Below are positions 1 through 6,086 of a stretch of DNA of 8,351 nucleotides, piece after piece (positions within the stretch are counted from its first letter, which is position 1; each line of letters begins with the position of its first letter). Source of the stretch: Myxococcales bacterium (GTDB lineage Bacteria; Myxococcota; Myxococcia; Myxococcales; Myxococcaceae). The notes beneath the pieces are model-generated. The model was given only the letters and a program-made list of their open reading frames with translations, was not told where the DNA came from and did no database searches. The stretch lies in contig PMBV01000290.1 of assembly GCA_003153055.1 (NCBI GenBank), forward strand, positions 1-8,351. The letters run 5' to 3'. The position numbers and the translations under genes are program-made.

Positions 1-101
1 AAGCCGCTGCTGAGTACGAAATCACCATTCAGGCAGGAAAAATGGTCCACTTCCTGCCATGCTGAAAGGGACCGATCGACCGAGGACGCTCGAATCACCC
101 C
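1..101. other. Upstream non-coding region with interleaved stems
   Basis: This stretch is visibly less GC-rich than the genes. It probably holds the 3' end or terminator zone of an upstream gene and/or the 5' leader of the gene at 102. A short frame (3-65) is open from the window edge and ends in TGA; its codons do not show the strong G/C third-position bias of the neighbouring genes, so a truncated gene end is possible but weakly supported. No clear -35/-10 pair is visible. Two interleaved inverted repeats lie at 24-58 and are described separately. Confidence 0.5.
24..58 (+). promoter_or_regulatory. Interleaved inverted repeats, possible H-type pseudoknot or terminator hairpin
   Basis: ACCATT (24-29) is the exact reverse complement of AATGGT (41-46), and GGCAGGAA (32-39) is the exact reverse complement of TTCCTGCC (51-58). 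The two pairings cross each other. As RNA they could form an H-type pseudoknot with connecting loops of 2, 1 and 4 nt, or two alternative hairpins. As DNA they could be an operator. The 8-bp stem has no T-run after it, so it is not a classical intrinsic terminator. Pairing is read directly from the sequence; any function is inference. Confidence 0.4.
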
Positions 102-476
102 ATGAAGCTCTATTTGCCCCAGAAGACGCTCGAAGATTGGGTCACCGCTGACAAAGCCGATCTCCAAGACGGGAAGTTGGTGGTGAAGGAGTCGAAGACA
201 GCGCACCCTGTGTCGCCGGCGGTGCATTTTCAGCGGCTCATCTCGGGTGACGACGAAAAGGGTCTCTTGGGGCGGGTGAAGACCACCGCGCAGCTCGAAG
301 CTCTGGGGGCCGAGCACCTGGCTGACTCGTGCATCGTGGGAGAAGTGGCCTACGAGGTGGTCGAGGGGTACGTCACCGAGGTCCAGGCAGCGGCTCAGTC
401 GAAGGCCGACCCGAAGAAGAAGTCCTCCTCGCCCGAAGCCGACCTCCTGGCCGCCTTCATCCTCGACAAGCTGTAG
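102..476 (+). CDS. Conserved-looking hypothetical protein, 124 aa
   Basis: I do not recognise a named family. The product is a small soluble protein with no signal peptide or membrane segment, so probably cytoplasmic. Residues 1-95 look like a mixed alpha/beta domain opening with MKLYLPQKTLEDW. Residues 96-110 are an Ala/Lys/Ser-rich flexible linker, and 111-124 (PEADLLAAFILDKL) look like a short terminal helix that could be a docking peptide. There is one cysteine (C77). The ATG at 102 gives the only sensible N terminus; a GAGGA at 82-86 is too distant to be a good Shine-Dalgarno site, so translation may be weakly initiated or leaderless. G/C third-position bias supports a real gene. The next gene starts 48 nt downstream on the same strand, so co-transcription is possible. 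Confidence 0.8.
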   Translation: MKLYLPQKTLEDWVTADKADLQDGKLVVKESKTAHPVSPAVHFQRLISGDDEKGLLGRVKTTAQLEALGAEHLADSCIVGEVAYEVVEGYVTEVQAAAQSKADPKKKSSSPEADLLAAFILDKL

Positions 477-524
477 CCTCCCAAGATCAGGCACTTGAGC
501 GGTCTTTCGGGTAACGTCGGCCCG

Positions 525-1037
525 ATGCGAGCGCGCGTGGCGAGCCTGGTCGTCCTCCTTCCAGCCCTCGTCTGGGCCACCACCATCGCCCCTCACTCGT
601 TGCTGGAGCGGGCGAGGCGGAGCGATCGAGTGGCCTATGTGCAGGTGTTGGATCGCTGGTCAGAGCTGAGCCCTGACGGGCACCTCTTGAAGACCTACAC
701 CCGGCTGGTGGTGGGTGAAGACGTGAAGGGCAGGGGGCCCAGCCAGCTCACTCTGGTGCAGTTGGGTGGCCGCTCTGGCGCGCTCGAGATGAAGGTGCCC
801 GGTGACGCCACCTTCGAGCCAGGCGAGACGGCGGTGGTCTTCCTGGCCTGTCGGGAGCCCGCTCGGTGCACTTTGGTGGCCCTGGGCGAAGGGAAGCTCT
901 CGGTCGAGGGTGGAGCGGTGCGGTACCGGGACCTCGTGCGGCGGGCGTGGGTCGAGCGGCCCTTGGGTGAGCTCCTCGCCGAGCTCCGGGGGGCGACTCA
1001 ACAAGCCGACCCGGTCGTCACTCGGGTGGAGCGGTGA
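525..1037 (+). CDS. Exported protein of unknown function, 170 aa
   Basis: The first 18 residues form a signal peptide: Arg at 2 and 4, a hydrophobic core (LVVLLPALV) and a probable signal-peptidase I site after VWA. The mature part looks beta-rich, with a segment around residues 54-70 (LLKTYTRLVVGEDVKG) and another around 95-107 (ATFEPGETAVVFL). Cysteines C109 and C115 could form a disulfide. I cannot assign a catalytic motif or named domain. I chose ATG 525 rather than an upstream TTG (495) because the signal peptide begins directly at 525 and the TTG adds a non-signal extension. Its stop codon overlaps the GTG start of the metalloprotease by 4 bp (GTGA), so the two are probably translated together and may act together outside the cytoplasm, for example as a partner, chaperone or inhibitor of the protease. 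That role is inference from context only. Confidence 0.8.
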   Translation: MRARVASLVVLLPALVWATTIAPHSLLERARRSDRVAYVQVLDRWSELSPDGHLLKTYTRLVVGEDVKGRGPSQLTLVQLGGRSGALEMKVPGDATFEPGETAVVFLACREPARCTLVALGEGKLSVEGGAVRYRDLVRRAWVERPLGELLAELRGATQQADPVVTRVER

Positions 1038-2770
1038 AGCAGCTCCTCGTCCTTGGTCTGTTGCTGAGGGCGCTGTCAGCCGCCGCCCAGCCGTTCGATT
1101 ACCTTACCTTTCGGATGATCAACGACGCGCAGCACCCCTTCCCCTTCTACGTCGACGCCCGCGTGTCGTCTCCGGCACAGCTGAGTGTCGATGGGGTCAG
1201 GGCCGCCGCGGAGCGCGCCTGGGGTACGTGGAACGCGGTGTCGTGCGCGGCACCCAAGGCGGTGTCGAAGGGCTTCACCACCGGGCAGGTGCCCAACCCC
1301 CTCGACAGTTACGATACCTCCTCGGTGACACCGATCTGGCTTCTGACCCAGGACGCGGACTTCAGCGCGCTGCTCGGCGACGGGCTGGTCGAATCGCTCA
1401 CCCTGCCGGTGTCCTACGCCGGGGTCCTCGTCACCTGCGACACGTACCTCAACGGGGCGACGAAGCGCTGGAGCCTCGAGACCGTGACCCCACGTGACGC
1501 CTACGACGTCGAGAGCGTGATGGTCCACGAGGTCGGCCATTGTTTGGGACTGGGGCACTCTGGCTCGGCCGACAACGTGATGTGGGTCGACCTGTATCCA
1601 GGCGACGTGAAGCGCCAATTGGGCTCCAGCGACGCGACGGCCCTGTGCGAGCGGAACCCAGTCTCCGGGGCCGAGGGGTCGCCCTGTGACGCCGATGGAA
1701 CCTGTGCCGGGAGCCCGACGCTCAAGTGCCTCGATCAGCCGGTGACCCAGGGCCTCTCGCTCAAGCGCTGTTCCAAGGGGTGCACCGTGGGGACCGGCGG
1801 AGGGTGCGCGCTGCCGCTGACGTGCCAGCCCTCTTCTGCGTTCCTCGGGTACACCGGAGCGTGTCTGCTCCCTGGCACCGCCACCACGCAGGTGGGCAAG
1901 GCGTGCGGCGATGTCTCGGAGTGCGGTTCGGCGGTGGCGCTGTGTCGTGGTGTCCCGACCGAGACGCTGCCCTCGGGCTATGCCTTCTGGCAGGGCGGTT
2001 ACTGCACCCAGCCGTGTGGAGCAGGCCAACCGGAGTGCCCGGCCGGATCGACCTGCGTGAACGATGACGCCCAGCAGCCGCGGTGTGTGGCCGATTGCCG
2101 GCTCGGTCTGGCTGACTGCCGGCCCGGGTACGCCTGCGTCGAGCTGGGCGGCGGAGCGGGCGTCTGCTGGCCCAGTTGTTACGCCGACAGTGATTGCGGC
2201 GACCAGTCGCGGTTCTTCTGCCGGACCTGCGATGGGCTGTGCATGTCGCTCAATGACCCCTCCAAGCAGGTGGGCGATGTCTGCGCGATCGACGGCGGGC
2301 CATGTGGACCAGGTCAGGTGTGTCGAGCCCTGGCCAAGAGCGGCGCACCCCAGGTGTGCACGCAGCAGTGCGCTCGAGGCTGTGGGAACTGCCCCGGCTC
2401 ATCGACCTGCGCTCCCATCGTCGGCGGCGAGCTGGTGTGCCTCAAAGACTGCACCACCCGGGGTGACTGCCCCGCGGGGCTCCGGTGTGGTGACAGCCCG
2501 CTCGGCAAGGTGTGCGTGGCTCCGTGCGTGACGTCGGCCGACTGCTCCAACCATCAGACGTGCGTCGGCGGCGACTGCGTGAGCGGTGACGCCGGCTGCC
2601 AGGTGCTGTGCGCCGACATCGACGCCGGCTCCGAGGTTCTCCCCGGCCATGATGGCGGCGCGGGCCACCTGGGCGGTACGGCGGGCTGTGGGTGTGAGGC
2701 GGCCGATGGGCTCCTGGGCTGGTGGGGTGTGCTCGTGCTGTTTGGGAGGCGCTCATGGCGACGGGGTTAG
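1034..2770 (+). CDS. Secreted matrixin-like zinc metalloprotease, Cys-rich, MYXO-CTERM-like tail
   Basis: A predicted exported zinc endopeptidase, 578 aa. Residues 1-18 are a signal peptide (KQLLVLGLLL core, AAA cleavage site). The catalytic domain (about 20-205) carries the metzincin zinc motif HEVGHCLGLGH with H165, E166, H169 and H175, followed by a likely Met-turn methionine M183 in NVMW; this fits the M10/matrixin group. There is no obvious cysteine-switch propeptide. Residues 205-526 form a Cys-rich region with about 45 cysteines by hand count, in repeated CxxG/DC-type modules, probably disulfide-bonded and acting as a stalk or substrate/matrix-binding part. The end (about 551-578) has GCGC (C552, C554), a short hydrophobic stretch and RRSWRR, which matches the MYXO-CTERM pattern of myxobacterial surface proteins processed by a myxosortase. 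The GTG start overlaps the preceding stop; GGAG at 1028-1031 is close to the start. The 3' end overlaps the ATPase gene by 16 bp. The substrate is unknown. Confidence 0.88.
   Translation: MKQLLVLGLLLRALSAAAQPFDYLTFRMINDAQHPFPFYVDARVSSPAQLSVDGVRAAAERAWGTWNAVSCAAPKAVSKGFTTGQVPNPLDSYDTSSVTPIWLLTQDADFSALLGDGLVESLTLPVSYAGVLVTCDTYLNGATKRWSLETVTPRDAYDVESVMVHEVGHCLGLGHSGSADNVMWVDLYPGDVKRQLGSSDATALCERNPVSGAEGSPCDADGTCAGSPTLKCLDQPVTQGLSLKRCSKGCTVGTGGGCALPLTCQPSSAFLGYTGACLLPGTATTQVGKACGDVSECGSAVALCRGVPTETLPSGYAFWQGGYCTQPCGAGQPECPAGSTCVNDDAQQPRCVADCRLGLADCRPGYACVELGGGAGVCWPSCYADSDCGDQSRFFCRTCDGLCMSLNDPSKQVGDVCAIDGGPCGPGQVCRALAKSGAPQVCTQQCARGCGNCPGSSTCAPIVGGELVCLKDCTTRGDCPAGLRCGDSPLGKVCVAPCVTSADCSNHQTCVGGDCVSGDAGCQVLCADIDAGSEVLPGHDGGAGHLGGTAGCGCEAADGLLGWWGVLVLFGRRSWRRG
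2593..2767 (+). other. Region encoding linker and MYXO-CTERM-like surface-anchoring tail
   Basis: Codons after the last Cys-rich module encode an Asp/Gly-rich linker (about residues 527-550), then GCGC, the hydrophobic stretch GLLGWWGVLVLF (559-570) and an Arg-rich end. In known MYXO-CTERM proteins the invariant Cys region precedes a transmembrane helix and a basic tail, and the tail is removed during sorting to the outer surface. The hydrophobic part here is short (about 12 residues), so the match is good but not ideal. Confidence 0.65.
2744..2749 (+). promoter_or_regulatory. Ribosome binding site of the GspE-type ATPase gene
   Basis: GGGAGG lies 5 nt before ATG 2755. It decides the start at 2755 over an upstream in-frame GTG at 2722. 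The site lies inside the protease reading frame, where it encodes part of the Gly-Arg-Arg tail, so ribosomes finishing the protease pass over the start of the next gene. Confidence 0.75.
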
Positions 2771-4581
2771 CTCCAGCGGAGAAGAAGCGGGCCACGGACT
2801 TCACGCTCCCCTGGCTTCTGGAGGTCGCGGTCAAGGCGAGGCTCCTCACGCAAGCCCAGGCCAAGGACATCTCGGCCAAGGAAGGGCAGGCCAAGGCGCG
2901 CATCATCAAGCACTCGGGCTCCGAGCGCCACGAGCCCTCGCCAGTGGAGATCATCGCCGCCTTCCAGGTGCCGCTGGCCGGGCGCGCTGGGGAGACGGTC
3001 GATCAAGATCGACTGAGCGAGCTCGCCGCCCAGGCCGCGGGCATCGGGTACCGGAAGATCGACCCGCTGAAGCTCGACATGAACCTGGCGGCGCGCACGG
3101 TGTCCAAGCCCTTCGCCCACAAGCACTGCATCCTCGCGCTCGAGGGCGGCGGTGGGCCGATGGCGCCCCTGACAGTCGCTGTCGCCAACCCGTTTGATCA
3201 CGAGCTGTTCGAGAACCTCTTCCGCCTCACCAGCTCGCCCATCGTCCCGGTGATGTCAGCCAAGGCCGACATCTTGAAGGGCATCTCCGACGTCTACGGC
3301 TTCAAGCGCACTCTGGCCGCCGCGGCCACGGAGCACGCCGAGGCGGGGGCGGGAATCTCGAACTTCGAGCAGCTCGTCACGCTGTCGAACAACAAGGAGC
3401 TCGACGCGTCGGATCGCCCGGTGATCCAAGCCGTCGACTACCTCATGCGGTACGCCTTCGACAACCGGGCCTCGGACATTCACATTGAGGCCAAGCGCGA
3501 CAAGTGCCTGGTCCGGCTGCGCATCGATGGCGTGCTCCACGGGGTGTACGAGCTCCCGCCTCAGCTCCACGTGCCGGTGGTGGCGCGGGTGAAGACCATC
3601 TCGCGGCTCGACATCTCCGAGCGCCGTAAGCCCCAAGACGGGCGCATCAAGGTCGACCGTGACGGCCGGGAGATCGAGATCCGCGTGTCGACGCTGCCCA
3701 CGGCCTTCGGCGAGAAGGTGGTGATGCGCATCTTCGACCCCGAGACGCTGGTGGTCGATCTGGCAACCCTCGGCTTCGACCCTGAAGAGAAGGCCATCTT
3801 CGAGTCGTGGATCTCCGAGCCGCACGGGCTCATCTTGGTGACCGGCCCCACCGGCAGCGGAAAGACGACCACCCTCTACTCGGCGCTCAAGCTGCTGGCC
3901 GGCCCTGACGTCAACGTCACGACCATCGAGGACCCCATCGAGATGGTGTGGGAGGCCTTCAACCAGGTGCAGGTGCAGCCGAAGATCGGCCTCGACTTCG
4001 CCAACGCGCTTCGGCACATCCTCCGGCAAGACCCGGACATCATCATGGTGGGTGAGATCCGCGACCCGGAGACCGCCGACAACGCGATCCAATCGGCCCT
4101 CACCGGTCACCTGGTGCTCTCCACGCTCCACACCAATGACTCGGTGGGCGCGGTGGGGCGCCTGGTCGATCTGCAGGTCCCTCCGTTTCTGCTCTCGTCA
4201 TCGCTCTTGGGGGTGATGGCCCAGCGGCTCCTGCGGCGGGTCTGCCCTGGCTGCGCCCAGCCCCACCAGTTGACCGCTGAGGAGGTGGCTGCCCTGGGGG
4301 TGCCGCTCCCGTTGCTGCCTGGAGGGCCTCAGTTCAAGAAGGGGGCCGGGTGCGTCAAGTGCCGGGGCACTGGCTTCCACGGGCGCACCGCGGTGTTCGA
4401 GATCTTCTCCGCCACGCCCGAGGTCAAGCAGCTCGTCGCTCACAAGGCGCCCAACGATGCGCTGATCGCCGCGGCGCGCAAGGCGGGCCTGCGAACCCTC
4501 CGGGAGGCGGCGGTGAGAAAGCTCGCCATGGGTGTCACCTCGTTCGACGAGGTGCTCCGCATGACCACGGTTCACGGGTGA
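2755..4581 (+). CDS. GspE/PulE-type secretion or type IV pilus assembly ATPase, 608 aa
   Basis: A cytoplasmic hexameric ATPase that powers assembly of a type II secretion pseudopilus or a type IV pilus. The N-terminal part (about 1-205) has the arrangement of the MshEN / T2SSE-N domain, with LAAQAAGIGYRKIDP at about 90-104. The N2 domain contains RASDIHIE (238-245) and ERRKPQDGR (289-297). The ATPase core shows Walker A GPTGSGKT (364-371), the Asp box around TTIEDPIE (389-396), Walker B DPDIIMVGE with E434, and the His box LSTLHTND (H459). A tetracysteine zinc site is present: C497, C500, C533, C536. The HLVLSTLHTNDSVGAVGRL region and the extended C-terminal Cys motif look more GspE-like than PilB-like. 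All catalytic motifs are intact. It starts 16 bp inside the protease gene and ends 8 bp from a convergent gene, so it is an orphan here, without other secretion genes in view. Myxobacteria often carry several such paralogues; which machine it serves cannot be told. Confidence 0.93.
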   Translation: MATGLAPAEKKRATDFTLPWLLEVAVKARLLTQAQAKDISAKEGQAKARIIKHSGSERHEPSPVEIIAAFQVPLAGRAGETVDQDRLSELAAQAAGIGYRKIDPLKLDMNLAARTVSKPFAHKHCILALEGGGGPMAPLTVAVANPFDHELFENLFRLTSSPIVPVMSAKADILKGISDVYGFKRTLAAAATEHAEAGAGISNFEQLVTLSNNKELDASDRPVIQAVDYLMRYAFDNRASDIHIEAKRDKCLVRLRIDGVLHGVYELPPQLHVPVVARVKTISRLDISERRKPQDGRIKVDRDGREIEIRVSTLPTAFGEKVVMRIFDPETLVVDLATLGFDPEEKAIFESWISEPHGLILVTGPTGSGKTTTLYSALKLLAGPDVNVTTIEDPIEMVWEAFNQVQVQPKIGLDFANALRHILRQDPDIIMVGEIRDPETADNAIQSALTGHLVLSTLHTNDSVGAVGRLVDLQVPPFLLSSSLLGVMAQRLLRRVCPGCAQPHQLTAEEVAALGVPLPLLPGGPQFKKGAGCVKCRGTGFHGRTAVFEIFSATPEVKQLVAHKAPNDALIAAARKAGLRTLREAAVRKLAMGVTSFDEVLRMTTVHG

Positions 4582-4604
4582 GTCACCGGCTAGCCGATGA
4601 TCAT
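4577..4604. repeat. Three consecutive palindromes across the convergent stop codons
   Basis: GGTGAGTCACC (4577-4587), CGGCTAGCCG (4587-4596) and ATGATCAT (4597-4604) are each perfect self-complementary palindromes, the first with a single central base. They cover the TGA of the ATPase gene, the 8-bp gap and the TAG and last codons of the opposite gene. No T-run follows, so this is not a textbook terminator, though short hairpins could form in both transcripts. It could also be chance in a GC-rich stretch. Confidence 0.35.
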
Positions 4605-6086
4605 GTCTTCGCGCTCCAGCCGCCCCTCGGCGAAGCGGCTCAGTGAGAAGCGCTCGAACAGCTCGTCCGACTCGCCGGTGGCCATCCACTTCGCCATTCG
4701 TTCGGCCACCGCCGGCGCCATCATGAAACCATGGCCAACGAAGCCGCTCATCTGCAGGAGGTTGGCCAGGCCGGGCGTCTTCCCGAGGATGGGCGAGTTG
4801 TCGGGAGTGACGTCGTACGGCCCGCTCCACTGCCGCAGGACCTTGACCGAACCCACCATCGGCAGTTGCTCGGTGAGCGCCTGGGCGTAGCGAGCGAGGA
4901 ACTGAGCGGTGGAGCCGAGGTTCATGCCCGCCGGCTCTCGAGGATTACCCATGCCCCCGACAATTTCCCCGCGCATCGACTGTGAGAAGTAGAGCCCAGA
5001 GTCCAGCACCGAGACGAGCGGCCCCAAAAAGGGTTTGAGCGGCTCGGTGGAGCAGATCTCGTGGCGGTGAGGCTCGTTGGGCAGGTGCACTCCGGCGAGG
5101 CGCGCCACCTCGGGGCTCCAGGCACCGGAGGCCAGCACCACCGTCTCGCAGTCGATGCGGCCTCGTTGGGTCAGCACCGCCTTGATGCGGCCTTGAGAGA
5201 CGTCGAAGCCCGTCACCTTGGTGAAGGTCTCGATGGCCACGCCACGCTTCTGGGCTTGCTTGCCGTACCCCCAGAGGAAGGGCCAGGGGAAGATGACCGC
5301 GTCTTTGGCGTTCCACGCGCAGGCCAGCACGCCCTTCATCGACAGCTGGGGGACTATCTCTCGCGCCGCGTCGGGGAGGAGGATCTCGGTCGGCACGCCG
5401 TGGCGATTGTGCAACGCCGCGCTCCGCTCGATGCGCCGCGCGATGGCCTCGGTCTTGGCGAGGAAGAGGTAGCCTCCCTGCCGGAACCAGACGTTGATGC
5501 CCATGTCATGGGCGAAGTGCTTCATCAGCTCGAGGCTCCTGCGGGCCAGGCTGATGAGCGTCGGAGTGCCCCACTGGGCGCGGATGCCACCGCCGTTGCG
5601 GCCCGAGGCGCCGGCGCAGAGGTAGCCCTGCTCCAGCACGACGATGTCCGATTCGCCGAGCTGCGCCAGGTTGTGGGCCAACGCCAAGCCCATGATGCCG
5701 CCCCCGATGATGACGATCTTCGCCCGGGCTCGAATGGGCTCTCGTGAGCGCAGCGCCGGAGGGGCATCGACAGCGAGCGCGGGGGGCACGCCCCCTGAGG
5801 CTGCCTGCTGGGCGTCGACGGGCATGCTGGCCCAGAACGAGAGCTCGGTGGGGAACAGCGGAGGCCTCGGAGTGAAGGCCAAGAGCTGCTCGGGGCGCGC
5901 AGGCTGGGTGGCCTGCCGCTCGAGGAGCCGGGCCACCGCGGACTGACACTGCTTCCCCTGGCACATGCCGGTGCCGAAGCCGGTGTAGCGCTTCACCGAC
6001 TCGAGGTCGCGGTAGCCCTTGGCGATGGCGTGCTCCACCTCGCCCTGGGTCACGTCTTCGCAGGGGCACACCAGCGCCTTGCTCAT
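4590..6086 (-). CDS. BFD-type [2Fe-2S] domain fused to DAO-family FAD dehydrogenase (HcnC / sarcosine oxidase beta-like), 498 aa
   Basis: Predicted catalytic subunit of a membrane-associated or dye-linked amine/amino-acid dehydrogenase. Residues 1-50 are a BFD-type iron-sulfur domain with C7, C9, C42 and C47 (CPCEDVT and MCQGKQC), the type usually found at the C terminus of HcnB-like subunits. A Pro/Ala-rich linker follows (about 58-120). The DAO domain begins with the FAD dinucleotide fold VIIGGGIMG (125-133) and the ribose-binding E152. It continues with SGRNGGGIRAQWG (161-173), SGPYDVTPDNSPILG (421-435) and SGFVGHGFMMAP (447-458), all typical of HcnC, sarcosine oxidase beta and D-hydroxyproline/proline dehydrogenase beta subunits. 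The chemistry would be FAD-dependent oxidation of a secondary or primary amine carbon to an imine. The start at 6086 is supported by a strong ribosome binding site and by the 4-bp ATGA overlap with the upstream gene. The substrate is not determined by sequence; the divergent pruA gene hints at proline or hydroxyproline. Confidence 0.9.
   Translation of the reverse strand: MSKALVCPCEDVTQGEVEHAIAKGYRDLESVKRYTGFGTGMCQGKQCQSAVARLLERQATQPARPEQLLAFTPRPPLFPTELSFWASMPVDAQQAASGGVPPALAVDAPPALRSREPIRARAKIVIIGGGIMGLALAHNLAQLGESDIVVLEQGYLCAGASGRNGGGIRAQWGTPTLISLARRSLELMKHFAHDMGINVWFRQGGYLFLAKTEAIARRIERSAALHNRHGVPTEILLPDAAREIVPQLSMKGVLACAWNAKDAVIFPWPFLWGYGKQAQKRGVAIETFTKVTGFDVSQGRIKAVLTQRGRIDCETVVLASGAWSPEVARLAGVHLPNEPHRHEICSTEPLKPFLGPLVSVLDSGLYFSQSMRGEIVGGMGNPREPAGMNLGSTAQFLARYAQALTEQLPMVGSVKVLRQWSGPYDVTPDNSPILGKTPGLANLLQMSGFVGHGFMMAPAVAERMAKWMATGESDELFERFSLSRFAEGRLEREDMIIG

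Noticed and set aside
3..65. Open frame from the window edge ending in TGA, possibly the tail of an upstream gene
   Set aside because: Only about 20 codons, without the G/C third-position bias of the other genes, and it overlaps the interleaved stems; not enough to call a gene.
495..524. TTG start for the 170-aa exported protein
   Set aside because: It would put ten residues before a well-formed signal peptide that begins at ATG 525.
1076..2029. Long open frame on the minus strand opposite the metalloprotease gene
   Set aside because: Its translation is Arg/His/Gly-rich without motifs and lies fully antisense to a gene with signal peptide and zinc motif; long antisense frames are expected in GC-rich coding DNA.
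1646..2611. The Cys-rich region as a DNA tandem repeat array or CRISPR-like array
   Set aside because: The periodicity is in cysteine codons (tgc/tgt) only; there is no conserved nucleotide repeat unit or regular spacer length.
2722..2754. Earlier GTG start for the ATPase
   Set aside because: The ATG at 2755 has GGGAGG at 5-nt spacing, and the extra 11 residues do not look like part of the N-terminal domain.
3256..4131. Long open frame on the minus strand opposite the ATPase gene
   Set aside because: The plus-strand frame has all GspE/PilB motifs; the antisense product is low-complexity and matches nothing I recognise.
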